Source: Parelaphostrongylus tenuis (Eukaryota > Nematoda > Chromadorea > Rhabditida > Metastrongylidae). From it: a stretch of 64,000 bases of DNA. A program made the position numbers and the translations under genes. Positions 1-10,193 of the stretch are shown in pieces; within the stretch, counting starts at the first letter, position 1; every line of letters starts with the position of its first letter. Below the pieces are notes generated by a model. The model had not been told where the DNA came from. It saw nothing but the letters and a program-made list of their open reading frames with translations, and made no database searches. Location: assembly GCA_019055375.1 (NCBI GenBank), contig JAHQIW010005485.1:434001-498000 (forward strand), written 5' to 3'.

Positions 1-1190
1 AATCGCCTGCGACGTTAAGAAGATATCCAAATGACTGCGGCCGTATCTGAGTCAAGAAGCTATTATGCTAACGGATAAGCTAGAGAGTTGTGCAAAATGA
101 AATCACCAACTTAAGGAGATTGGAAGAATGTCGCAAATTCAACAAAGAGTATGCACAGAAATGGCCCGCCCTTACCTTTTCGACTCCATTTTCCTGCTCT
201 TGATGTATGCTTTGGATACTTTGTCGCCCAAGGACAAAATAAAAGTATGCTCAACGTTGGCCTGTTGCAAAGCTAGGAGTATTCTTTCACGCATCTGAGA
301 TAAATAATCTAATTTTTCACCAATGCCTGTGATCAAATGCGTAAGAAATGAAATTTTGGATTCTTGATGCGTCTCAACGACAACCGTACCACAAGATCCA
401 TCTGCAAAGTGCAGGAAGAGCACTTTACAAATGACCAGATTTCCTTATGATTGCTTTGGAAGAGAAATCTAAGACTGTTTGAGTTCCACTCTCTTGACGG
501 AGCACAATCCATAATGGAATTCAGTACTCGACAAGTGTGCATAAAGACATTGCTTTCATGTGATCGAGTCTTTTTAAAAATCAGCGAGATAGCAGGTGAT
601 TCCTTGGTTGAACTGTTAAAGTAATAAAAGGGGGTTGAGTGCTCTCTTTCACATTTCAATTCAACACTTTTATGCTTCAATCGTTTTTTTCTTCATGCAA
701 TGTGCCTTTCAATTACTCACTTGGTGTATTGCTCATAGATGCAGCAATTATTTTTATCAAACCGTTTTATTGCATAGATACAAAATTTAGCATGAGAAAT
801 ATAAGGGAGAATATGATAGTAAAATGTAGTCACTAAAATGGCTTCGAAATAGTTTTTTTTCTGGCTTGTTTGATTCACGTTCTCGCCGTTTCGTTCCCTC
901 TGTCGCAACATTTTTTCACAGCATACCAATATCATTTTCTAAAATTACATTTCTAAGCAACTTATCGTTGTCCACACATTGATCCGAGTGCGAAACAAAC
1001 TTTCCATAATATTGCGTTTCCGTGAATGTGTAATGAATTTAAAGTCTGTTACTTCACGATTCTGTGGTTAAGCACTGAATCGTCAACATTTTCCGAGCTG
1101 AAATGCACTAAAAACCGTTATTAAACTGCGGACGGAAATGGACGGATGCAGTGAATTCATCCTTCAATTTTCTTTAATTGGCAATCCAAG
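1..1190. other. AT-rich DNA, nothing recognised
   Basis: Only short reading frames in all six frames, with no domain, repeat or splice-bounded coding block that I can name. Confidence 0.5.
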
Positions 1191-1396
1191 TTCTTTTATT
1201 GTAATTTCTTTGAAGTGCACATACGCTTTTCACATAAACGCACACCAAACCACACACACACATGCATCACGCGGACATACATACACACATATGCACACAC
1301 CTCTGTACAGACATACACGAGCATGCATGCATAAATACACGCAAATACACATACATACATGGATACATGCGCACGTACTTAGATACATGCTTATAC

Positions 1397-1700
1397 CTAC
1401 ATACATACATACATACATACATACATACATACATACATACATACATACATACATACCATACATACATACATACATACATACATACATACATACATACATA
1501 CATACATACATACATACATACATACATACATACATACATACATACATACATACATACTCATACATACATACATACATACATACATACATACATACATAAT
1601 ACATACATACATCACATACATACATCCATCATACATACATACATACATACATACATACATACATACATACATACATACATACATACATACTATACATACA

Positions 1701-1731
<31 letters not shown>
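1397..1731. repeat. (CATA)n microsatellite
   Basis: About 335 bp of nearly perfect CATA units with a few interruptions (for example near 1454, 1556, 1597, 1612 and 1690). It sits in a looser CA/CATA-rich zone at about 1236-1830. The long Thr/His/Ile reading frames here are by-products of the repeat. Confidence 0.98.
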
Positions 1732-1734
<3 letters not shown>

Positions 1735-1937
1735 GGTTCCTATATGCAGATGTACACTCGTACATTCAGATATATATACATGCCCACTTATATAGACGCA
1801 CACTCATACGTGCACACATCTACAAAAGCATGCATCACATAAAAGAGCAATGCGGTATCACTTGACTTGCGTCGTTGATCGTTGAGTGACTTTCTCTCAT
1901 ATCTTTAAAATCCTTAGATTTCTAGTAGAAGCGGCTC

Positions 1938-2265
1938 ATAATTATCAATTGTCATTAGAACGGGTGACGTGTTTGGCCCACCTGATTTTCGACAACATCG
2001 TACAAAACGGCATCTTTGATTCTTGGCCGTTGACGTGGATCAGAATTTCGGTACTCTCATTTGCGTGTGGAATACTACTCGCATGGACCTTTTGACTTCG
2101 TACTCAATAATACCAAGTGATCCTTCTCCTGATCACGTAGCGATTAGGTCTCTGATGCATAGATCAAGACGAGTGAATTCTTTGAGTCGGAAGGGTGAAC
2201 ACGAAGAGTTCTCTCCATTAGATCCTCGATGTTCTTCAGAGCACCACACAGCGATAGTTTACTTC
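1938..2265 (-). mobile_element. Decayed RTE-type LINE fragment
   Basis: Reads in parallel with 53410-53740 of the complete RTE copy: shared blocks around GTTTGGCCCACCTGATTTTC and CCAAGTGATCCTTCTCCTGA. It covers the region after the reverse transcriptase and is full of substitutions. Confidence 0.75.
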
Positions 2266-2299
2266 TTTTCAACTAAGCAAGCAACCTCATTCATCACAC

Positions 2300-3047
2300 T
2301 GACTTCTCAACTTGTAAAATCTTAGGTGAAACATTCGGAGATATTTAATTCACTGAGCGTAAGATTTTGTATGAAAAGAGTTTTTTAAGGAACTTTGTCC
2401 AACATTCGTAAAGCCAAGTTGATGCTTGGAGTTATAGAAACAATGCCACCAGCAACATAAGGTAACTTCCAATCATTAATTCACAATCGAAAAATCGATA
2501 CCTTTCTATATGAAACCAAAAATCAGAGATAAATTTCCACATAGAGCAGTAAGCATGCTCTAACATGTGGTCCAGACAGAGATCGTCGAAACCAATAGCT
2601 TCAGGCCCCATTACCTGCTGGCATCGGCTGCTTGAGAGCAATTAAGATAACTCGCGACCCCCCATGAGCTCTAATTGACCACAAATGGCAATATATCCAC
2701 AGCGGTTGTAGATGGTTATGAAGCTTTCACGCCCGGGATAAGGTGTTCGATTTATCAGGTTTTGCCGGTCGCAAAAAATGGCAAAAATGTCAATGCGAAT
2801 CAGTCCTTTTGGATTTAATTCTCTTCAAAGGAGTAAAGGCTCAGGTCAGAATTATCGTAGCGATTTAATACATATTAGAGTCATACAGCAATTCACGTGA
2901 TAAACCAATCTGTGAAGTCGTGTTTTCTGTCCTCCTGGCATCAACTGATCTATTCCAAAGTGGTGGAAATTTTGGTGGACTGGAGTCCAATGACCAGATT
3001 TGCATTGCATACTTCTTAGTTACCGGAATAGAGCAGTTCCTCATTTA
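2300..3047. other. No gene or repeat recognised
   Basis: AT-rich, short frames only. Confidence 0.4.
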
Positions 3048-3050
3048 ATA

Positions 3051-3790
3051 CTGAGGTTGAGCAAAAAGTTTTACAAATTCTTCGAAAGTATCGTTTTTGT
3101 GCTTGAATTAGCAACAAGAACCTTTATGTTTGGGTGATTCTACCATTCTACGCTGGAGCATATTTCGCAATCACAACAACAACTATTCTTCAGAGCAAAG
3201 ACCAGCATTGTCCACAACTTTCTATCATTGTTTTGCAAGATTCCGGATCTGCTCTAAGTATCATTCCGGCTCCTTTGAATTGAAAAAACTTTTGACATAT
3301 TTTTCCATTTCATTAAATGATTTAAACTGACAATCATTCAAAAATTATCACACTGATCGAAAGAGGCTGTGATAGGATAAAGCTCATGCGGTTCCTGGCG
3401 AAGCATTTTGTGGTCAAAGTAGAATTGATGCAACTTGTTGACAACGGTCCGATGCCAAACACTACACTCTTTAGCCAAATCACGTGTGCTCGATGGAGGC
3501 TCAGCATCCAAAGCGACTTGAAGTCACTTTCAACCAAAACAGATGACAGGCCAGAGCAAGGAATGTCATCGAGGTTAAAAATGCCTTTTCTAAATGAATT
3601 AAACCACCTGCATAGTCGACTTTGTTGCCGTACCAACACCTTCACCCTCATTAATCTCATCGGTAGCTGAGAGAATTGTGAAACCTTTTCTCCATTGAAG
3701 GCGAATCAACACACGCAATTCATAATGTTCAGCAGGCATTTTGAAGTTAAAATTACTCAAAAATTTCTCAGAACTCTTTGCTCAGCCTAA
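3051..3790 (-). mobile_element. Internally deleted mariner transposon
   Basis: Imperfect terminal inverted repeats (CTGAGGTTGAGCAAAAAGTT at the left, matching the complement of the right end near 3768-3790) lie next to TA dinucleotides. The minus strand from 3740 reads MPAEHYELRVLIR, and after a frameshift RLCRWFNSFRKGIFNLDD, the N-terminal DNA-binding region of mariner transposases. At 740 bp it is well short of the usual 1.3 kb, and the catalytic part is lost. Confidence 0.75.
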
Positions 3791-3796
3791 TATTAA

Positions 3797-4410
3797 GCAA
3801 TATTTGAATAAGAATCAAATTGAAGCCTTGAAACACATTTTTGAAAAGTCTCTCTAAAAAAATTCTTTCCAACATAAAAATTTGCACGAATTTAAGATTT
3901 ATTGACCATTTCTAGCACTTTTACACACAAATCTGAGCATTGTCTGAGGACTTTTTTTAACTGATTTTTTCACAAAAACTAACTGGTTGAAGATTGATGG
4001 AGGTGCATCAGCCATCGAGATATCGAATAGGTGGGTGGGTTCGTTCATCAAATACTGCAACGTGTTCTCTCTTTTTTCCAAAACGAGAGAGTTTAAGCAA
4101 ATTGCTTGAAGCAAAAACGTTTTCCTAGTTTTTGAACCTCATACGAAGCAAACATTATGCGAAAAAAGTCCCAATTCTTGCATGTTTCATAGTTCGCTAT
4201 TCTTCTACAAACACTATCTTTCATTCGTAATAAGAATGCTTATATGAAATTGTTTGTTGTTATTGAAGTTTATCGGTGTGAATCACAAAATTCCTTTACT
4301 TTTTCGAACTACTAGTGAAGCTTCTTATGGCTATTTTACGATTAGTCAATGAAATAGTAAGTTGTGTAGAGAGTTCATGTCGTTTTCGTTTTTGGTATGC
4401 TTTTTGATAT
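3797..4410. other. No gene recognised
   Basis: AT-rich spacer between the mariner remnant and the palindromic element; no supported feature. Confidence 0.4.
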
Positions 4411-4413
4411 ATC

Positions 4414-5295
4414 TCATAATTATTAATTGAGTCAATATGTCACGTGGTCTGGTAGTGGGCTCTTGTACAGCCCGATACACTTGTTTGGACCTTACAGCCT
4501 CGTCAGTCGGGCAAAACCCGGCGACGACGAACGATTTACACTGTATGTCAAGTGAGAATATAGTGTTATGCACTCGATTGCTCTTTGGCTGGTATTTTCG
4601 TAATGTTATACCTTTATTTTCTCCGTGCCCACCTTTTCGACTCGACAATTATCCCTGCCCTAACGTATGCAGCAGAAACCTGGTCGCTACGTAAGCAGGA
4701 TGAAAGATCACTTGCCGTTATCGAACGCGCAGTCGAAAGGTCGATGCTAGGAGTATCTCGTATTTCGCAAATGAGACAAAGGATCCGAACTTCCGACCTA
4801 CGTCTACGATCGAAAATCAGAGACGCCGTTCTACACGCCAGGATATCGAAAATAAGGTGGGCCGGACACGTGATGCGCTTCAACGACAACCGATGGACGA
4901 GAGCCGTTACCGACTGGATTCCTCGGGACGTCAAGCGCTCTAAAGGAAGACCACTGACCCGTTGGTCCGATTTCTTCACGAAAGCGATGGAAGAAAGATA
5001 TGATGCTCAGCGAATTCCTAGAGCAGGGAGGACCCACTGGGCTACTCTTGCACGCGATAGGGAAAAATGGAAGAGTTGCTGGTACCCGCTCGAGTCACTC
5101 GACGATCAACGGGACGACAGGTGATACAGGTGATACCTTTATTTTGAGTGTTTTCTTAAGACCGCGCTCACGTTTCAATATATCTCAAAATTATTATTTG
5201 AGCCAATAAGAGCCCATTACCACACCACATGAGATGTTGGTTCAAATAATAATTATGTGATAAATTAAATTTGGGCGTGGTTTCAAGAAAACACT
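4414..5295. repeat. Palindromic MITE-like element, family P1, split by an RTE insertion
   Basis: The left part (to 4620) shares the block CATGTCATGTGGTC-like, CAGCCCGATACAC and CAGTCGGGCA with copies at 19.3, 22.6 and 34.0 kb. The right part (5133-5295) resumes the same family and ends with an inverted match to the left end. The two parts are separated by the RTE fragment. Confidence 0.75.
4621..5132 (+). mobile_element. 5'-truncated RTE-type LINE, 13-bp target duplication
   Basis: Flanked by perfect 13-bp repeats ATACCTTTATTTT at 4608-4620 and 5133-5145. It encodes the RTE C-terminal region in one open frame to a TGA at 5122-5124 (IRWAGHVMRFNDNRWTRAV, WATLARDREKWKSCWY) and ends in the RTE-style tail GTGATACAGGTG. 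It is the 3'-most sixth of a full element. Confidence 0.92.
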
Positions 5296-5330
5296 CAAAA
5301 TAAAGATATGCTATGAATTTTATTATAAAT

Positions 5331-5800
5331 TTACATGATTTTGATACAACTCAATCGCGCATTTTCTTACGAACTTTTGATAGACAACCTGCCTAAGTCT
5401 GCTTCGAAATGCAGCTGTTTTGTGAACAAATTTGCTTGCTATTTATGTCCGAATGGCGCGTGGGGGAAAATGCTAGTAAAGCCGCCAGACAACACCTGGA
5501 GAACAGCTTGACGATCAACTTCCTGTGGACAGCCCAGCTACTGATTTTCCAGACTGCTCTCTCCAGCTCTGAACTTCACCAACCAATTCCTAACTACATT
5601 TTTTGCAACCGTATCATCACCTCAAGCTCCATTGATATTCCGCGCCACCTCACTAGCATTTTCCCTTTCGCGCCATTCGTGCATGAGTAGCAAGCTGATT
5701 TGTTCCCAAAACAGCTTCACCTCAAGCAAATACAGAAAAGCTGTAAACCGAAATGCTTGCAAGAAAATACGCAATTGAACGATACCAAAAGAACGAAATT
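5331..5800. repeat. Palindromic element, family P2, copy A
   Basis: Inverted arms: 5340-5490 matches the complement of 5640-5795, including GAATGGCGCG and GCTTGCTA. A second copy lies at 63545-63910. Confidence 0.75.
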
Positions 5801-7543
5801 CCATCGTGGAAATCTTACTAAAATTAAAACTCCACCAGCTTTTTACGCAACCAATTATTCTCTAAAAGTACTCTAAGGAAATTATCGGTTCAAAATACTC
5901 ATTATAAGTATTAAAATCCACATTAAATTTTGGAAGAAGCAGAAAACACTTTGACAAAAGCAAAAAGTTCAGAAGTTTTAGCAAATAACAAAGTACAAGT
6001 CGCACTACCCCAATTCCGTCTATGCTGTAATGGAATCCACGAGAAGTTTCCAAGTACTTATGCACTACCGATTCTTCGAAAGTAGAAGATTTTGATCACG
6101 AAGTGATCACTCAAAACAGAAGCTCAATTTTTTGCCTTCTATCCGCCAGGAAGGTGAAGAAAGAGCTAAGCTGCCTCTATATTAGCTGCTGTCTTGTGAG
6201 AAATCAAGTGGTGCAAAACACCGAGGCCCTCATAGGCTTGCATGGAGACTGGTTCTCGCAACTTTGTCAGTCCTTGTAGGTTTCCCGTTGTTGAAATAAA
6301 CCCAAAACAGCTAGCAAACCACCGATCAGTTTAGATTGTCACGGAATAAAGTGAAAGATTGTGTCAAAGTCGAAAGAAAAACAAATCAAATTGTTTACTC
6401 AGGAGAGGCTACTTTCGGAATGTTTTGATCTTTCCAGAGTTGGACGAACTCTTTCCAATCCAAAGGCAATCTTATCTCAAAGTTAATTATGAAATTGGAT
6501 CAGCCACTCTAAAGTGTTGTTAATTATTCATTAGAACAATGCAGCTTAGAGAGGAATAAGTGGAGGGCTTGAAAGCAGTCATTAGCAAATTGCCTCGGCT
6601 ACCGCTAACTGTCGCGTTCCTTCTTTCAGCTTTCCATTCTTTTCGTCGGAGTAATTTAATGGTTTTTTGATGAAAAAAAAGGTTATTTTTGGAAAAGTCA
6701 GAAAATTGTAGCCACGTTTTTGACTATATAAACCTTACTAGAACTTTTTCTTTGAATTCAAAAAAAAACTAGGCTAGAATAAAGAGCAAGAGTGGCTGGT
6801 TTCCGCTCTTAAGTTTGAGATGTGTTCGGAATCTTTAAAGAGATTTATGAACGGCACCGGGTGAAGCAATAGCAACGGTTGCAATGGCTTTGAGTGAGGA
6901 AACTAATAATAACGGTGATCCTACATTTGTTATTACAATACACGGCACACTGTTAGATCAACTGCTTACATACCAGCATTTCCAGCAATCGCTTCTTTTC
7001 CTTGAAGCCATTTTTTACAAAGTCTTCAACAATTTCGTATCGTTTCGCCTTATGCTTAAGAATCTCGTCTTCTCTATAAATTTCGTAGAATGCTTGCTAG
7101 TCAAGTCGATTCTTCTCGCAACCTTTTAGGTAGCCGTGGTATAGGTGCTCGTACGTGGATTGCAATGAATCGCTAAGTGAGAGAGTCGATTTGGCACTTT
7201 GCTTTCTAAAGAAGTGCATCAGTGACTAGTCCACTTCCACCCTTATATATACAATTCTGAATTTACAGATAAGGTCATTACGAAACCTTCAAATGGCCTA
7301 CTGAGATGACATAGATTGTTAGCCGACTACCACTTTTACATATTGCGAGCGTTACGAAATAACTCGCTATTAACACTTCTAGGCATTTTCTGAAGTAATT
7401 TACTGCCCAACTTTATATCCGATTTATGTTTACAATTTGGCAAGTCTATAGCAGCTGGCGCGACGCCCTCGCTGAGCTGATTCGTTAGCTGACTCGCTAA
7501 ATGGGTGGCTCTATTGGCGACGCATTATTGCTTGATACTGAAT
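5800..7543. other. No gene recognised
   Basis: AT-rich with short frames; no domain or repeat identified. Confidence 0.4.
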
Positions 7544-8973
7544 TGCTTCTTTACCTACTCATGAGAACTCAGACATTTCAAACAGATGTCCACGACTATA
7601 CATATCGTCGTTTTGGAGTTCTGAAGTGAAATTGAAAGTGGTTCACGCAGTGTTTCTCCAAAGTGGCCTCTCTATTAAATTTCTCAGCCCAAGTTCACGA
7701 GCATAGCTAACTAGCTCTCCAGCATTTTGAGAACTTGAGACGATTAGCAGCCTCCGTCTTATATCACAAACTGAGTTGTCTTTGTCGGAATCGAATCACG
7801 TTTGACTTCAGCATACATAATCAATGTCTCAGTTTGTTGATAAGCTCATAAATTTGATAAGAAGTTCCAGTTGTGGCCAAGATTTTGGCGATTACACCAG
7901 AGGCTCTCTCAGTGGGACCGAGTCGACGTCAAATTAAGTGAGTCGAATGCTGCAGGATCGGTGCTGTAGACGCTTTCATCGAGTCATGGAGGCTGTGAAC
8001 ATAAGAATGACAGACGTGACAATTCTCGCAAACTGTCCTTTTCTTTATTTAAAGCTTGTACGAGGTTGATACTTTCCTTCTTATCTCAAAACTCGATGGC
8101 TAACGTTTCGGCGGCAACACCTTTTTCAGAGTCTAGAATATAGATCATACCATATCTGATTATTTGGTGTTATTTCGCATGCACCAAAAACCGAATAAAT
8201 GCATCAAATCAAAAATCATGGTTCATCTTACAAATTGCGTTACGTTAGACCGGTGAGCACTCTCACAAAACTAAATAAGGTGGGTTTTTTCAGTATGACC
8301 GGACTGTTGATTTATTTCCCATTTAATTTTTGATGCATGCGAGATATTAATCGAGTAATCAGATATGGTATGATCTATACGTCTAAACTCTGACGAAGGT
8401 GTTGCCGCCGAAACGTTAGCCATCGAGTTTTGAGATAAGAAGGAGTACCAATCTCGTACAAGCTTTAAATAAAGAAAAGGACAGTTTACGAGAATTGTCA
8501 CGTCTGTCTTTCTTATGTTCACAGCCTCCATGACTCGATGAAAGCGTCTACAGCACCGAACCTGCAGCATTCGACTCACTTAATTTGACGTCGACTCGGT
8601 CCCAGTGAGAGAGTCTCTGGTGTAATCGCCAAAATCTTGGCCACAACTGGAACTTCTTATCAAATTTATGAGCTTATCAACAAACTGAGACATTGATTAT
8701 GCATGCTAAAGTTAAACGTAATTCGATTCCAACAGAAACAATTCAATTTGTGATAAAAGGCGAAGGCTGCTAATTGTTCTCAAGTCCTCAAAATGCTGGA
8801 GAGCTAGTTAGCGATACTCGTGAACTTGGGCTGGGAAATTTGACAGAGAGGCCACTCTGGAGAAACACTGCGTAAACTACTTCAAATTTCGCTTCAGAAT
8901 TCTGGAGCGACGATGTGTATAGTCGTGGATATCTATGTAAAATGTTTGAGCTCTCATGAGTGGATAAAGTAGC
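7544..8973. repeat. Large foldback element (about 650-bp inverted arms)
   Basis: The left arm 7544 to about 8195 is the imperfect reverse complement of the right arm about 8325-8973, with a 130-bp loop. Both arms contain CCGAAACGTTAGC with GAAGGTGTTGCCGCC beside it. The minus frame at 8271-8579 lies wholly inside and is not a gene. Confidence 0.9.
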
Positions 8974-9351
8974 TCTGTTGCGTGGATAGCAACAAACAGT
9001 ACTTTAAAGTAAGGAGAAAGTCAACTACTCCATTTTACTCAGTAGAATGTGATCATCTGCAGTGATTCAATAATGTTCCATACAGGAATAGATTTCAAGC
9101 GAAATTTTTGTTTGTTTTTTCAGGCATTCAAGCACTGCACTTCCAGGACATGATCAACAGGTCTACTAAATGATGGCCATTTCAGTGGAACTGGCAATTG
9201 AATTAAAGACAACTGCATAAGGCCCGCGGCGATGGTCAATCCACAAGCTCTTCCGTTTATTTCACGACTCTTAAGAAATATTATGATGCTGTAAGCGTAT
9301 GTCCACGAATACAAAGTGAAATGCAAAACTCTGGATCTCAGGCCTAAGTTG

Positions 9352-9414
9352 AATCCGTGTATCACTCATGCCGAAGTCCCGTGCTACCACTACACTACCG
9401 GGGCCGTTGCTCTG
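9352..9414 (-). repeat. Degenerate tRNA-like repeat
   Basis: The minus strand has TAGTGTAGTGG, fitting box A, and CGGATTCAACT, a damaged box B. Probably a SINE head, not a tRNA gene. Confidence 0.4.
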
Positions 9415-9734
9415 CTATCATTCTTTCTGCGATACAAGCCGTACAAAGATTGCCACACATCTTCTCCTTTCTCATACATCGTATAGGTGATTGGAAACAA
9501 GATTGACTTTTGCAATGATTTGAGGTACCGTGACAATATATGTGGTCATAGCTACTACTCTCCGAGATGAGTCCAATTCAAAGTTAAGGATTTCGGATGG
9601 ATAGAAGGCTGGTGGGCCAGATGAGAGATCGAACCAACAGCAGCGTCTGTGTTACAGGGCTACAAAAATTACTGAGCCTTTCAGCACTTTATTTGATTCG
9701 TCATAACAGTGTCTCAGTGCTTCTAGCATTCAAT

Positions 9735-9910
9735 ACGTTTTTTCCTCTTCTTCCTGAACGGCGTAGAATACTGGTTGAGCGAGTCTCCTTGCAATCTCAA
9801 GGATAGCCTTGCTGTGGCGTTCCACAAGACGTTATTGTTGGCTGCGAAAGAGAAGTGGAGGTGGAGCTCGGTTCCACGCGTGCCGTGACCAACATCACAA
9901 CCACTCGACC
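9735..9910. repeat. Dispersed repeat shared with 53000-53150
   Basis: Shares CTGGTTGAGC, ATAGCCT and TGGCG blocks in the same order and spacing with 53000-53150. Class unknown. Confidence 0.55.
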
Positions 9911-10165
9911 ACGGCACCCATTAATAAGTACATACGCTCTATGAATAAACTAGTCGAAGTTATTATACAAAGATATATGAAGTCTCACTTCAAGAAGTAG
10001 GTAGAACAAATTGCATAGGGCATTGAAGTGATTTTTGTCTACGATCTGTTGATCCCGGCGGCGACAGGCGTGTCCGGCCACTGCAGAGTCGGCTAGTGCT
10101 CGCAAGAGGTGCTGCGAGTCGCCGTTGGCAATTTCGGCATTGGCCTTCGCCCCGCCTGTCCCTCA

Positions 10166-10193
10166 ATGTTCGCTCTCGTTCTCGGCATAGTCG
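10166..10193 (+). CDS. des-2: des-2-like exon 1 (candidate start, half of signal peptide)
   Basis: The ATG opens MFALVLGIV and the exon ends in phase 1 at a consensus GTAAGT donor. Joined to exon 2 it gives a hydrophobic leader of about 17 residues, and the phase fits exactly. The surrounding 10030-10193 is GC-rich compared with its flanks, as expected for a 5' leader. A CTGCAG at 10081-10086 could be a spliced-leader acceptor. This start is inferred from phase and donor quality only. Confidence 0.45.

Larger units (their letters stand above)
8976..10165. other. Upstream region of the des-2-like gene
   Basis: Holds a degenerate tRNA-like repeat (9352-9414, minus) and a dispersed repeat (9735-9910). 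It becomes GC-rich from about 10030, which may be the 5' leader and promoter-proximal DNA of the receptor gene. No defined promoter motif seen. Confidence 0.4.

Noticed and set aside
1138..1765. Long Thr/His/Ile and Tyr/Val/Cys/Met frames on both strands
   Set aside because: Translations of the CATA microsatellite; open in many frames because the repeat has no stop.
4437..4694. Short plus frame before the RTE copy
   Set aside because: Spans P1 repeat sequence and the RTE junction, so it is not one gene.
8271..8579. 102-codon minus frame
   Set aside because: Lies wholly inside the right arm and loop of the foldback; its mirror is in the other arm.
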